Source: Streptomyces kanamyceticus (GTDB lineage: Bacteria; Actinomycetota; Actinomycetes; Streptomycetales; Streptomycetaceae). From it: DNA of 64,000 bases. Under the pieces are notes generated by a model that did not search any database, was not told the DNA's origin, and saw nothing but the letters and a program-made list of their open reading frames with translations. This document shows positions 54,568-63,295 of this stretch, in pieces (position 1 is the first letter of the stretch; each line of letters begins with the position of its first letter). The stretch spans positions 1,860,001 through 1,924,000 of the forward strand of contig NZ_CP023699.1 in NCBI RefSeq assembly GCF_008704495.1, given 5' to 3'. Made by a program: the position numbers and the translations under genes.

Positions 54568-55401
54568 TCACAGGCGGCGCCAGCGGGCCGAGGCGAAGGA
54601 GAAGGCGCCGAAGAGGATCAGTCCGATCGCCACGGCGACCAGGAGCCAGGGGCCCGCCGGGGTCTGTGTGAAGCTGCGGAGCGTGGCGTCCACCCCCTTG
54701 GCCTCGTCCGCGTCGAACTGGACGGCTGCGATCAGGATGAAGATGCCTGCCGCCGCGAACACCGTGCCGCGGGCCACGCCGCCGCCCACCCCCAGGCCGG
54801 TCACGATCTGCCGGGTGCGGTGACTCATCGCGCCCACGTCCAGCTGCCGCAGGAACTTGCGCAGGGCCGCCCGTACCGCGAGCACGACACCGATGCCGAT
54901 CAGGAGGCAACCCGCGGCCCCCACAAGGAATTGGCCGTACGACAGCTTCAGCACCGATGCCGTCCAGTCCTGCGACTTCGCGTTGCCGCTGGAGCCCTGG
55001 CCACCACCGGCGGCGAACCGGGCGGTGATCCAGCAGACCGACGCGTAGAAGATCGACCGCCCGCCGTCCAGAAGCCGTGAGGCGGCCTTCCGCTTCGGCC
55101 CCCTGCTGAGCACCGCGCGGGAGCCCCGCCACAGCGCCATGCAGCCGAAGCCCACGACCATCGCCCACAGCATCACCTTCCCGAAGGGCTGTTCCGCGAC
55201 CTGGTCCAGCGCTCCTTGGCGATCCGCCGACTCCCCGCCGCTCCCCAGGGCCATCTGGATCGCCAGGGCGCCGATGAGGACGTACACGACACCACGCGCC
55301 ATGAAACCCGCCCGGCCCGCGGCGGTCAGCGTCTCCTCCTTGGCGGCGTGGGCGACAGAACCTGCACCCCGGCCTCCGTCCTGCGCTTGGGACGACGTCA
55401 C
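54568..55401 (-). CDS. DUF1206 integral membrane protein
   Basis: 277 residues from GTG 55401 (VTSSQAQDGG), with GGAGACC upstream. Three repeats of about 70-80 residues each carry two membrane helices and the motif R-x-G-F/T-x-x-G/A-x-x-Y/F (AAGRAGFMARGVVYVLIGAL; DGGRSIFYASVCWITARF; GVGGGVARGTVFAAAGIFIL). This internal triplication defines DUF1206. Function unknown. Divergent from the lipid-kinase fusion gene, 126 bases away. Confidence 0.9.
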   Translation of the reverse strand: MTSSQAQDGGRGAGSVAHAAKEETLTAAGRAGFMARGVVYVLIGALAIQMALGSGGESADRQGALDQVAEQPFGKVMLWAMVVGFGCMALWRGSRAVLSRGPKRKAASRLLDGGRSIFYASVCWITARFAAGGGQGSSGNAKSQDWTASVLKLSYGQFLVGAAGCLLIGIGVVLAVRAALRKFLRQLDVGAMSHRTRQIVTGLGVGGGVARGTVFAAAGIFILIAAVQFDADEAKGVDATLRSFTQTPAGPWLLVAVAIGLILFGAFSFASARWRRL

Positions 55402-55527
55402 GAGGTCTCCTCCCCATGGCCATGTGCGCGCGAGGCGCGTCCTGGCCCCCCGGGTGCCCCCGCGAGGAGGCGTGATGCGCCGTACCCACAGCAGCCTGTT
55501 CACCACCGGCAGGGGTACTCGGCCGAC

Positions 55528-56871
55528 ATGCGAACCCATGAACCGCGCCCCGGCGAACGCGCAAAGCTCGCTTCCTTGGCCGCGAAGGGCCTGACCAGCA
55601 CCCGCAGCGCGCGCCGGGCCGCCTTGCGCGGCACCGGCTCGCTGGCCCTGGCCTGTACCACCATCCAGGCCGCCACCAAGGTGCTCGACAAGCGCCGCCC
55701 GCTGCGGCATCCGCCGAGCGGGGTGGCGTCCTCCCACCGCACGGCCGGTGCAGCCGCCTTCGCGACCGCCGCCACCCTGGAGACGCCCCGGCTGGGGGCC
55801 GCCCTCATTCCCGTCACAGCGGGCATCGCCCTCTCCCGCCTCCGCGCGGGAGCACACACGCCCGGCCGCGTTCTGGTCGACGTCGCGTTCGGCGTGGGCA
55901 TCGCCGTGGCAACCTGTCGCTGGTGGCCGCTGCACCGCGACGAGCCCGCCGACAGCGCCCGGCCGAAGCTCCCGGTGCCCGCCCTTCCCGCAGGCGAGGG
56001 CCTGGTCGTGGTCGTCAACAGCGACGCCGGCGGCGAGGTCCCGGCCGAAGTCGAACTGCGCACCCTGCTGCCCAAGGCGGACCTGCGGCTCTGTGAAGCC
56101 GGCGAGGACCTGCACACCGTGCTCCGGCAGGCCGCCGCGCAGGTACAGGCGCGCGGCGGCGCGCTCGGCGTGGTCGGGGGCGACGGAACGGTCAACGCGG
56201 CGGCCGTGCTCGCCGCCGACAACCGCCTGCCGCTCGCGGTGTTCCCCGGCGGCACCCTCAACCACTTCGCCGCCGACCTCGGACTGCCGACCTTGAAAGA
56301 GGCCGCCGACGCCGTCGAGGCGGGCCACGGCGGCACCGTCGACCTCGGCAGGATCACCGGCGACGGCACCTGCGCGTACTTCCTCAACACCTTCAGCATC
56401 GGCGTCTACCCCGAACTCGTCCGCGCCCGCGAAGCCCGCGAGACGTCCCTCGGCACATGGCCCGCCCTCGCCATCGGCCTGCTCCGCGTCCTCGCCGAAG
56501 GCGCCCCCATCAACGTCACCCTGGACGGACAGCCCCGGCGGCTGTGGCTGCTCTTCGCCGGCAACAGCCGCTACGACCCGCCCGGCTTCGCCCCCTCCTA
56601 CCGCCCCACCCTCGACGACGGACTCCTCGACCTGCGCATCGTCGACGGAAAGCGCCCCTTCGCCCGCACCCGCCTCGTCGCGGCCTTCCTCACCGGGACC
56701 CTCGCCCGCTCCCGCGTCTACCAGGAGACCACCGCCATCCGACTGCGCATCGACGGCGTGGGAAGGACCGGCGACTACACCCGCGACGGCGAAGTAAGCC
56801 CCGCCTGCGACACCCTGGTCCTCGACAAGAGGGTTCGCGCACTCACCATCTACCTCCCTGCCTCACAGTGA
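55528..56871 (+). CDS. PAP2-like / diacylglycerol kinase-family fusion protein
   Basis: 447 residues from ATG 55528. The N-terminal 140 residues are a short hydrophobic PAP2-type phosphatase domain with SSHRTAG and SRLRAGAHTPGRVLVD, i.e. motif 2 reads SSH not SGH and motif 1 is not apparent, so activity is uncertain. Residues about 155-447 are a DAGK/LCB5-type lipid kinase: VVVVNSDAGGE, VVGGDGTVNAAAVLA (ATP site), VFPGGTLNHFAADLGLPT and DDGLLDLRIVDG. Family members phosphorylate diacylglycerol or related lipids. Actinobacteria have many such fusions. Confidence 0.85.
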   Translation: MRTHEPRPGERAKLASLAAKGLTSTRSARRAALRGTGSLALACTTIQAATKVLDKRRPLRHPPSGVASSHRTAGAAAFATAATLETPRLGAALIPVTAGIALSRLRAGAHTPGRVLVDVAFGVGIAVATCRWWPLHRDEPADSARPKLPVPALPAGEGLVVVVNSDAGGEVPAEVELRTLLPKADLRLCEAGEDLHTVLRQAAAQVQARGGALGVVGGDGTVNAAAVLAADNRLPLAVFPGGTLNHFAADLGLPTLKEAADAVEAGHGGTVDLGRITGDGTCAYFLNTFSIGVYPELVRAREARETSLGTWPALAIGLLRVLAEGAPINVTLDGQPRRLWLLFAGNSRYDPPGFAPSYRPTLDDGLLDLRIVDGKRPFARTRLVAAFLTGTLARSRVYQETTAIRLRIDGVGRTGDYTRDGEVSPACDTLVLDKRVRALTIYLPASQ

Positions 56872-57013
56872 TCTCGTGCCGCTAACGGACGACAACGCCG
56901 TGCCGATCCGGGACTATGCTGCCCAGCAGACGTCCCAGACCCCGGCGGCGCACTGCCAGTTGGCCACGATGCCTGTCCTGCACGTCCACCCGGTCTCCTG
57001 AACCGAGGCACCC

Positions 57014-57667
57014 ATGCGTACTCCCCAGCACCCGCATGAACCCGACAGCTCACAGCCGTCCACCATGGGCGCGGTGCGTCTGCGCCGGCTGAACCGCTGG
57101 CAGGCGGAGGGCCTTCGGGAGGATCTGGCGGATCTGTACGTCGAATCCTCCCCCGCTCCGCCCGGTGAGGAGTTCCACGGGCGGGAGGAGTTCCTGCACC
57201 GCCTGGCGGACGACGTACAACTGCCGGGCTTCGACATGCTCATCGCCGAAGCGGAGGCGCTGGCCGGGTGCGCATACGGAGTCCCGGTGGCGCGCGACGG
57301 CTCCTGGTGGGAGGGGTTCGACGGCGCTCTCCCACGAAACCTCGAGCAACTCACCGCGTCCGGGCATGTTTTCGCGATCACTGAAACCGTCGTCCACCCG
57401 CACGGGCATGCCCGCGGACTCGCCCGCCGGCTCCAGGAGCGTCTGCTCGCCGACCATCAGGCGTCCCTCGGCGTCACCCTGGTCGATCACACCGATCACC
57501 CAGTCCGTGCCGCCTTCACGGCCTGGGGCTGGCAGGAGGTCGGACAGGTCCACCGGCAGCCGCCCGGCCCAACAGCCCTGCGGGTACTGGTCCTTCCTCT
57601 TGGTGAACGCACGGCGGAGCATCCCGACGGCCTCGCTCACAATGCCGGGACCCAGCGGCCCGAATAG
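57014..57667 (+). CDS. GNAT-type acetyltransferase-like protein, paralogue 2
   Basis: 217 residues from ATG 57014. It aligns along its whole length with the protein at 51905-52567: VRLRRLNRWQAEGLREDLAD, GSWWEGFDGALPRNLEQLT, LARRLQERLLADHQASLGVT, AFTAWGWQEVGQVHRQ. The two genes are 5 kb apart and each is followed by a GAF-containing signalling gene. This one precedes the GAF-SpoIIE phosphatase by 48 bases. Substrate unknown. Confidence 0.82.
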   Translation: MRTPQHPHEPDSSQPSTMGAVRLRRLNRWQAEGLREDLADLYVESSPAPPGEEFHGREEFLHRLADDVQLPGFDMLIAEAEALAGCAYGVPVARDGSWWEGFDGALPRNLEQLTASGHVFAITETVVHPHGHARGLARRLQERLLADHQASLGVTLVDHTDHPVRAAFTAWGWQEVGQVHRQPPGPTALRVLVLPLGERTAEHPDGLAHNAGTQRPE

Positions 57668-57715
57668 CCGACCGCGCCGACCGGACGCGGAGCGTGTGGA
57701 GGCGTGGAGGAGCGT

Positions 57716-59134
57716 GTGGAGCTGTCGCCGGAGCAGGAAGCGCGGCGGATCGAGGCAGTGCGTCGTTACGACATCCTGGACACCCCGCCGGATGGGGCGT
57801 TCGACCGGATCGCCGCACTCGCCGCCCGCCTCTTCGACGTCCCGGTGGCGACGGTGACGATCGTGGACACCGACCGGGTGTGGTTCAAGGCCGCCTACGG
57901 CCTGGCGGAGGTCACGCAGATCGGCCGGGACCCGGGTCTTTCCACCTCGGCGATCCTCACCGACGGGCCCCTGGTCGTGCCCGACACCCTCCAGGACCCG
58001 CTCGCCCGCGCCCACACGCTGGTGACCGGCCCGACGCGGGCACGGTTCTACGCCGCCGCCCCCATCACCACGCGTGACGGGCACCGCCTGGGCACCGTCG
58101 ACGTCATGGACACCGAGCCGCGCCGGATCACCTCCGGGCAGGCCGGTGCCCTGGCCGACCTGGCGGCGCTGGTGATGGACGAGTTGGAGCTGCGCCTCAG
58201 CGCGCTGCGCATGCTGCGGGTGGAGCGGGAGCTGGTCGTGGTCGAGCACGCGGCGCGGGAGCGCGCCGAGCGCGACCGGGCGGAGATCGCCGCGTACGCC
58301 TCCACCCTGCAGCGCACCCTGCTCCCGCCTGCCCTGCCGGAAGTACCGGGGCTGGAGGCGGCCTGCCACTACACCACCGCCTCGGTCCGCGATGTCGGCG
58401 GCGACTTCTACGACGTCTTTCCCCTCGGCGCCGGGCGGTGGGCGTTCTTTCTCGGCGATGTGAGCGGCCGGGGCGCACCGGCCGCCGCACTGACCTCGCT
58501 GATCCGCTACACCCTGCGCTCCACCGCCCTACTGGAGCCGGACCCACACGCCGTACTGCGGGCTCTGAACTCCGCCCTGCTGGCGGACTCGGCCGACGGC
58601 AGCCGCTTCTGCACCCTGATCTTCGGCACCCTCGTCCCCAACCCCGCCGGCGGCTTCGTCATCACCTTGACCGGTGGCGGCCACCTCCCGGCCTACCACC
58701 TGCACCCGACCCGGCGCGACGGGCTTTTCCAGGCTCTCGCCCGAGCCGAGCCGGTGAACCTGCCCGGCGGGATGCTCGTCGGCGCCCTGCACCAGGCGGA
58801 CTTCACCACCCGCACCGTTCAACTCTTGCCCGGTCAGGCGCTCTTCCTCTACAGCGACGGGCTCATCGAGGGCCGTACCTCCCGGGGCGCCCGGTTCGGC
58901 GAGAGGGGCCTGGCCGCCCATCTCACCCATCATGCCGCCACCAACTGTGCCCTCGGCGCCGCCGCGATCATCGGCGACCTCACCACGCTCCTCGCCTCCT
59001 TCCCCACCGGGCCCGCCGACGACGTCGCGCTCCTCGCTCTCAGCGCCGCCTCACAGACGCCCGCCACAGCACCCTCCGGCGCATCGGGCACCGCCCACAC
59101 CAGCGTGCCCCTCCCCGACCCCCACAGCACTTGA
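57716..59134 (+). CDS. GAF-domain PP2C/SpoIIE-type serine phosphatase
   Basis: 472 residues; GTG 57716 has GGAGG 5 bases upstream, GTG 57704 is an alternative. Residues 1-160 are a GAF domain (RYDILDTPPDGAFDRIAALA, VDTDRVWFKAAYGLAE). A coiled-coil linker (VERELVVVEHAARERAERDR) leads to a PP2C domain: LQRTLLPPALPEVPGLEAAC, DVGGDFYDVFPLG with metal-binding Asp, FLGDVSGRGAPAAAL, ITLTGGGHLPAY and GPADDVALLAL. Such enzymes dephosphorylate STAS-domain antagonists, so it is a natural partner for the protein at 51456-51905; that pairing is inference. Confidence 0.93.
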   Translation: MELSPEQEARRIEAVRRYDILDTPPDGAFDRIAALAARLFDVPVATVTIVDTDRVWFKAAYGLAEVTQIGRDPGLSTSAILTDGPLVVPDTLQDPLARAHTLVTGPTRARFYAAAPITTRDGHRLGTVDVMDTEPRRITSGQAGALADLAALVMDELELRLSALRMLRVERELVVVEHAARERAERDRAEIAAYASTLQRTLLPPALPEVPGLEAACHYTTASVRDVGGDFYDVFPLGAGRWAFFLGDVSGRGAPAAALTSLIRYTLRSTALLEPDPHAVLRALNSALLADSADGSRFCTLIFGTLVPNPAGGFVITLTGGGHLPAYHLHPTRRDGLFQALARAEPVNLPGGMLVGALHQADFTTRTVQLLPGQALFLYSDGLIEGRTSRGARFGERGLAAHLTHHAATNCALGAAAIIGDLTTLLASFPTGPADDVALLALSAASQTPATAPSGASGTAHTSVPLPDPHST

Positions 59135-59284
59135 CCAGGAAGAACGACGGTGGAGCTGCTGGGCCGGGGTGTTTGAGATCCGCACGGCGGGCTACCCGAC
59201 AAGGGCATCCGAGGTCGGCCCGGACGAAGGCACCGCGAGTTGAGATCACAGCTCCCGGTGCCGCCCGCAGCGCGCAAGCAACCG

Positions 59285-59635
59285 CTACCGGCTGTTGAGG
59301 CGCTTCAGCGCGTGGCGTAGCTCGCGTTGCATCTGCTCGGCGAGCGGCTCACCCCGTGCCGTGGCCACCAGGGCCGCAGCCACGTCCCGGAGCTTGACGT
59401 TGCAATGCTGCGAGACGTCTACCAGCAGGCCCCAGGCCCGCTCGCTGGAACAAGGCGCCAGGGCCATGATCATGCCCCGCGCCTGGTCGATCACCGCACG
59501 GCTCGACAGCGCCTTGCTCAACTGATCGTTCTCCGCGCGCAGTTGGAGGACCTCGGCCACGAGAGCCGCATCCCCTGCCGAAACCGCAGCCGTCAACAGC
59601 CGCTGTCCACCGTAGGCCGTGGCCGATTGATGCAT
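59285..59635 (-). CDS. Stand-alone ANTAR-domain protein 1
   Basis: 116 residues from ATG 59635. After a short leader, a coiled coil (AALVAEVLQLRAENDQLSKA) precedes an ANTAR domain (LSSRAVIDQARGMIMALAPC, GLLVDVSQHCNVKLRDVAAA). No sensor domain is present. It is clearly paralogous to 60095-60454, sharing the same leader-coil-ANTAR plan. An adapter or dimerisation partner role is possible. Confidence 0.88.
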   Translation of the reverse strand: MHQSATAYGGQRLLTAAVSAGDAALVAEVLQLRAENDQLSKALSSRAVIDQARGMIMALAPCSSERAWGLLVDVSQHCNVKLRDVAAALVATARGEPLAEQMQRELRHALKRLNSR

Positions 59636-59696
59636 GGCGCCTACCTCACAACGCAGTGACGAGAGCCATAGCCCATGCCCCAGGGGCGACAAGTAG

Positions 59697-60053
59697 CTAG
59701 CGGCGGGCGAGTCGCCGCTCCCCGGCCGTCCCGGTCTCGTAGGGCAGCCCGTAGTGCTTGAAGATCGCTGCCTCGTCCTCGGCGGGCAGGACGTCGTCGG
59801 TGCCGATCGAGGGGGCTGTCTTCACCAGTGCCTTGGCATAGGCGACTTTGAGGTAATCCGGGCCGACAATCGCGTCGTCGAGGGGGACGAACATCAGCCG
59901 GCGTCGGGCGGGCGGTCCGGTCCGCACGGTGGCCATGGCCGGCTCGTCGGTGGTGGTGTCCACATAGACCGCTTCGAGGACACCGATCTTGTGTGTCTCG
60001 GTGTCGACGACGGCGAGGTCGCGCCACTCTCGGACATCGGCTGCGTGAATCAT
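59697..60053 (-). CDS. PRC-barrel domain protein
   Basis: 118 residues from ATG 60053 with GGAGGGAG upstream. A PRC-barrel module covers residues 5-75 (VREWRDLAVVDTETHKIGVL, TVRTGPPARRRLMFVPLDDA); a C-terminal tail EAAIFKHYGLPYE matches the Streptomyces PRC-barrel proteins. Likely a small cytoplasmic adaptor. It sits between the two stand-alone ANTAR genes, all on the minus strand and possibly cotranscribed. Confidence 0.88.
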   Translation of the reverse strand: MIHAADVREWRDLAVVDTETHKIGVLEAVYVDTTTDEPAMATVRTGPPARRRLMFVPLDDAIVGPDYLKVAYAKALVKTAPSIGTDDVLPAEDEAAIFKHYGLPYETGTAGERRLARR

Positions 60054-60094
60054 GACGTCTCCCTCCCGGAGGGCTGTTCTGGTTGGCGTGCCGC

Positions 60095-60454
60095 TCATCG
60101 CCGGTCGGCTGCATGGAGGCGCCGCAGCGCACGGCGTAGCGCCCGATGCATCTGCTCGGGAAGAGACTTGTCCTCCGTGGTGGCGACCAGGGCCGCAGCA
60201 ACCTCTCGCAGCCTGAGATCGCACTGCCGCGCAACATCCACCACCAGCCTCCGGGCTGCCGACCGGCGGCACGGAGTCAGGACCATCACCATGCCGCACG
60301 CCTGATCGATGACCGCGCGGCCGGCCATCGTCCGGCGCAGCTCATCGTTCTCGGTGCGCAGGGCGGCGACATCTTGCCCCGGGGACACGCTTCCCCAGGT
60401 GGCCTCGACAGCCAAGTTCACCTGCTCCGCTTGGATCGTGGCCGGCCGCTGCAT
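60095..60454 (-). CDS. Stand-alone ANTAR-domain protein 2
   Basis: 119 residues from ATG 60454 (MQRPATIQAEQVNLAVE). Short coiled coil (DVAALRTENDELRRTMAGRA) followed by ANTAR (AVIDQACGMVMVLTPCRRSA, RRLVVDVARQCDLRLREVAA). Same layout as 59285-59635. It lies 41 bases upstream of the PRC-barrel gene. No sensor domain. Confidence 0.88.
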   Translation of the reverse strand: MQRPATIQAEQVNLAVEATWGSVSPGQDVAALRTENDELRRTMAGRAVIDQACGMVMVLTPCRRSAARRLVVDVARQCDLRLREVAAALVATTEDKSLPEQMHRALRRALRRLHAADRR

Positions 60455-60522
60455 GACAGGTACCTCTCGCCGAGTTCCTCGCACCTGGCCTGACTCCCCG
60501 GAGTGTCTGGGCGACCTCCAGG

Positions 60523-60792
60523 TCACCTGTGGTGCTCACGGTCCCGGCGGTCCTGGCGCATCCAGCGCCCTCGGCGCTGGCGTCGGTAGCGGCGGTCCCA
60601 GCGATTCTGCCGATCCCGGTAGTCCCGGTACTCCCCGTAATCGGAATCACTCCCGCGGCCCCGGCCCCCGGTACCGCCCCTGCCGTAGTGGACAAGGGCG
60701 AAGACCAACACTGCCGCGGCCACCCACCACAAGGCGTTGAGGAAGCCGAGCCCGAACAGGACCGCGAGGAGGATGAACGGGAGCACGAACAC
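60523..60792 (-). CDS. Small membrane protein with long basic/acidic tail
   Basis: 89 residues from GTG 60792, supported by GGGAGG upstream. Two short hydrophobic stretches (VFVLPFILLAVLFGLGFLNA, WWVAAAVLVFALVHY) are followed by a highly charged tail rich in Arg, Asp and Tyr (YGEYRDYRDRQNRWDRRYRR). Function unknown. Confidence 0.65.
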   Translation of the reverse strand: MFVLPFILLAVLFGLGFLNALWWVAAAVLVFALVHYGRGGTGGRGRGSDSDYGEYRDYRDRQNRWDRRYRRQRRGRWMRQDRRDREHHR

Positions 60793-61167
60793 GGTGGGCC
60801 TCCCCGGAGCGGAATGGGGCATCGCTGCCGGGGACTGGGGCTTCACCCCACAGCGTAGTCCCGCCCAGAGTCTGCGGATACCTCGCCACGTCACGGTGTA
60901 ACTGCACGACGTAGAGGCGCACTTGGCATCTGGTCAGCGCCTGCGGCGGAGGCTAGCGTGCGCCGTGCCGCCCCAGCCCCCGGCAGCGCCGAACGGCCCT
61001 CGCGCTCCCCAGGGGCGCACCGTGCGCATCGCTGCCGGAACCCGCCGCGTCACGAGCATGGCCGCACCCGCCCCTCGCCCGGCATCCCGGCGCGGCCTCG
61101 ATGCGCTCCATGCGGGCAACGACCTGCTGCCCGCCGCATCGCACGCATCTCACCCCAGGCGGTACGC
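60793..61167. other. Intergenic region between divergent small membrane-protein genes
   Basis: No gene recognised; presumably carries divergent promoters. Confidence 0.4.
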
Positions 61168-61374
61168 ATGTACACGCTGATCGTCCCGGCCGCGGCCCCC
61201 TTCGTCCTGCTCGCCACTGTCATGGGCCTGTCCTGGTGGGAGGACCACGTCCTGCCGCCAGCTGAGCCGGCCCAGACTCCCGTCGGGACTCCGATTACCC
61301 CGGCAGTCCCGGCTGCGCTCCCCCAGCCCGTCCGCCCCCACGGGTCGTTGACAAGGGAAGTTGCCGGGAGTTGA
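61168..61374 (+). CDS. Small single-pass membrane protein
   Basis: 68 residues from ATG 61168, AGGCGG upstream. One N-terminal helix (MYTLIVPAAAPFVLLATVMG) and a proline-rich exposed tail (PAEPAQTPVGTPITPAVPAA). Function unknown. Confidence 0.6.
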   Translation: MYTLIVPAAAPFVLLATVMGLSWWEDHVLPPAEPAQTPVGTPITPAVPAALPQPVRPHGSLTREVAGS

Positions 61375-61490
61375 CTGACAGCACGGCGTAGGGCCATGCC
61401 GCTCCAGACCATGTGGCCGCATTCCACCTTCCCGCTTCGCCAGGACCCCGCGGAAACCAGAAGAACTCCCCGCGATCTGGAGGCCCGGCG

Positions 61491-61664
61491 ATGCTCTTGT
61501 GGATTCTTCTCCTTCTGCTGATCCTGGTGATCTTCGGGTTCGGCTTCACCATGCAGATCCTGTGGTACGTCGCAGCTGTACTTCTGGTCCTCTGGCTCGT
61601 CGGCTTCGTGATGCGCGGGCGCAGCGGCGGTGGCAGGAGCCGGTTCGGCCGCAGCCACGGCTGA
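61491..61664 (+). CDS. Hydrophobic small protein, DUF5670-like
   Basis: 57 residues from ATG 61491 with GGAGG upstream. Two adjacent hydrophobic helices (MLLWILLLLLILVIFGFGFT, WYVAAVLLVLWLVGFVMR) end in a Gly/Arg/Ser tail. The pattern fits the short hydrophobic proteins of the DUF5670/lmo0937 type often found with CsbD in stress regulons; a CsbD gene follows directly. Confidence 0.75.
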   Translation: MLLWILLLLLILVIFGFGFTMQILWYVAAVLLVLWLVGFVMRGRSGGGRSRFGRSHG

Positions 61665-61756
61665 TCCGCCCCAGCCCCGTGCCCTGCCCGCGGATAGGGC
61701 GGCTTGCACGGCATTCAAGCGCGGGAACCCATCCAGCGGACGAGCAGAGGACAGCC

Positions 61757-61930
61757 ATGAGCGTGGGACGAACGATCAGGCACAAGACACAGGCTTTCAC
61801 AGGCCGGATCACGGAACGCTTCGGCAGGACCACCGGCAACAGGCGGCTGCGGAGGCAGGGCAGGACCGACCGGATCTCCGGAGATCTGAAGCAGTCCGGC
61901 GACAAGGCCAAGGGAGCCTTCCGGCGCTGA
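61757..61930 (+). CDS. CsbD-family stress-response protein (short)
   Basis: 57 residues from ATG 61757. GRITERFGRTTGNRRLRRQG followed by DRISGDLKQSGDKAKGAFRR corresponds to the CsbD core (K-G-x-x-x-x-x-x-G-x-x-x-x-D/R...). CsbD is a sigma-B-controlled general stress protein in Bacillus. This member is unusually arginine-rich. Confidence 0.8.
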   Translation: MSVGRTIRHKTQAFTGRITERFGRTTGNRRLRRQGRTDRISGDLKQSGDKAKGAFRR

Positions 61931-62060
61931 CCACGAACGCCCCGGTTGGTGCCCACGGCGCGTGGGCACCAACCGGACCGGCCTCAACACGAGTGAGCCG
62001 ACAGGGATTGATGAAAATGCAGCAGAGCGACCAACGGGGCAAGAACCCAAGAGGCCAGCC

Positions 62061-62687
62061 ATGATCACCATCGTCATCATCGCGGTGCTCGTCATCGCGG
62101 CAGCCGCCCTCTTCTTCTTCGTGCGTGGACGTACCCGGGGCAGTGGCGGTCGTGAGCTGAAGCGGCGCTTCGGGCCCGAGTACGACCGTGCCGTCGCCCG
62201 ACACGACGGCGACACCAAGGGCGCCGACCGGGAGCTCAGTGAGCGGGTGAAGCGGTATGGCTCCCTCAAGGAGCAGCCGCTGTCGCCCGAGGCTCACGAG
62301 CACTACGTGACTCAATGGGCCACCGTTCAGGAGCAGTTCGTCGAATCCCCGCAGAAGGCCGTCATCGAGGCCGATGCGCTGCTGTCGCATCTGGCCAGGG
62401 ACCGGGGCTTTCCCGACGGCGAGCCCTTCGAGGAGCAGCTGGCCGCGCTCTCCGTCCACCATGCCCACTACGTCCAGGGCTACCGCAGCACGCACACGGC
62501 CGCCCGCGGCCAGAGCGGCACCGAGGAAATGCGGGAGGCCATGATCGGAGCCCGCAGCCTCTTCGAGGCACTGGTCACCGAGCAGCCGGCCGACTCGGAC
62601 CGGCGTCGTCCGCAGTCTCCCGACGCCCGCGGTAACGCGCCGTGGGCATTGAACCGGCGCCATGCAAAGGGAAGTGGCACGCGATGA
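62061..62687 (+). CDS. Membrane-anchored conserved hypothetical protein
   Basis: 208 residues from ATG 62061 with AGAGG upstream. One N-terminal transmembrane helix (ITIVIIAVLVIAAAALFFFV), then a soluble helical region: ELKRRFGPEYDRAVARHDGD, HYVTQWATVQEQFVESPQKA, EQLAALSVHHAHYVQGYRST. A common Streptomyces hypothetical. Its stop overlaps the next gene's start (ATGA). The EQFVESPQKAVIEAD segment is echoed in the next protein. Confidence 0.78.
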   Translation: MITIVIIAVLVIAAAALFFFVRGRTRGSGGRELKRRFGPEYDRAVARHDGDTKGADRELSERVKRYGSLKEQPLSPEAHEHYVTQWATVQEQFVESPQKAVIEADALLSHLARDRGFPDGEPFEEQLAALSVHHAHYVQGYRSTHTAARGQSGTEEMREAMIGARSLFEALVTEQPADSDRRRPQSPDARGNAPWALNRRHAKGSGTR

Positions 62688-63103
62688 TGTACGACCAGGA
62701 ACGCGCCCAACAGGCCCAGGGCGGAAGGCCCGATCTCGTCGAACAGCACGCCGGGCAGGCGCCTCGCACCGAGTCCGCTCGCGCACCGCGTGAGCCGGCC
62801 GCCAGTGCTGATGCATCCGTCCGCACCCCGGGGCCCACGCTGCTGGCGCAGGGCGAGCGGGACAAGCTCATCATGCGGCTCCAGCAGGCCCTCAACGGCT
62901 TCGTCGAGAGTCCTCGCCAGGCCGTGGAAGAGGCCGACGGCGTCTTCGACGAAGCCGTCACCCAGCTGACCGAAACCCTCGCGGAGCGGCGCCGCGTCCT
63001 GCGCGCGAGCTGGCAGGGCCAGGACTCCGAAGCCCAGACAGAGGAACTACGGCTCGCGCTACGGCAGTACAAGGAGACCACAGAGCTACTGCTGCACATG
63101 TAG
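62684..63103 (+). CDS. Conserved hypothetical helical protein, paired with the upstream gene
   Basis: 139 residues from ATG 62684, overlapping the previous stop by 4 bases. A polar leader is followed by LAQGERDKLIMRLQQALNGF and VESPRQAVEEADGVFDEAVT, then LRLALRQYKETTELLLHM. The FVESPxxAVxEAD stretch is shared with the upstream protein, so the two may be distant paralogues or interact. No membrane segment. Confidence 0.75.
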   Translation: MMYDQERAQQAQGGRPDLVEQHAGQAPRTESARAPREPAASADASVRTPGPTLLAQGERDKLIMRLQQALNGFVESPRQAVEEADGVFDEAVTQLTETLAERRRVLRASWQGQDSEAQTEELRLALRQYKETTELLLHM

Positions 63104-63295
63104 CGCCCGCCGAGCAGTGAAGCTGCCACCTCGCAGAAAACACAGCCGCCGCCCGAAGCCGGTGCGCAAGCCCACACCGGTCGAAAGTGCGGCGGTTGTG
63201 TTCTGGCGCCGGACCGATCCGCTCGATGCCCCGCGGACGGCACCGAGCATGACGTGGTGGACGCGGCTCGGAGGATCTCCCGCCGGCCGGGCTTG

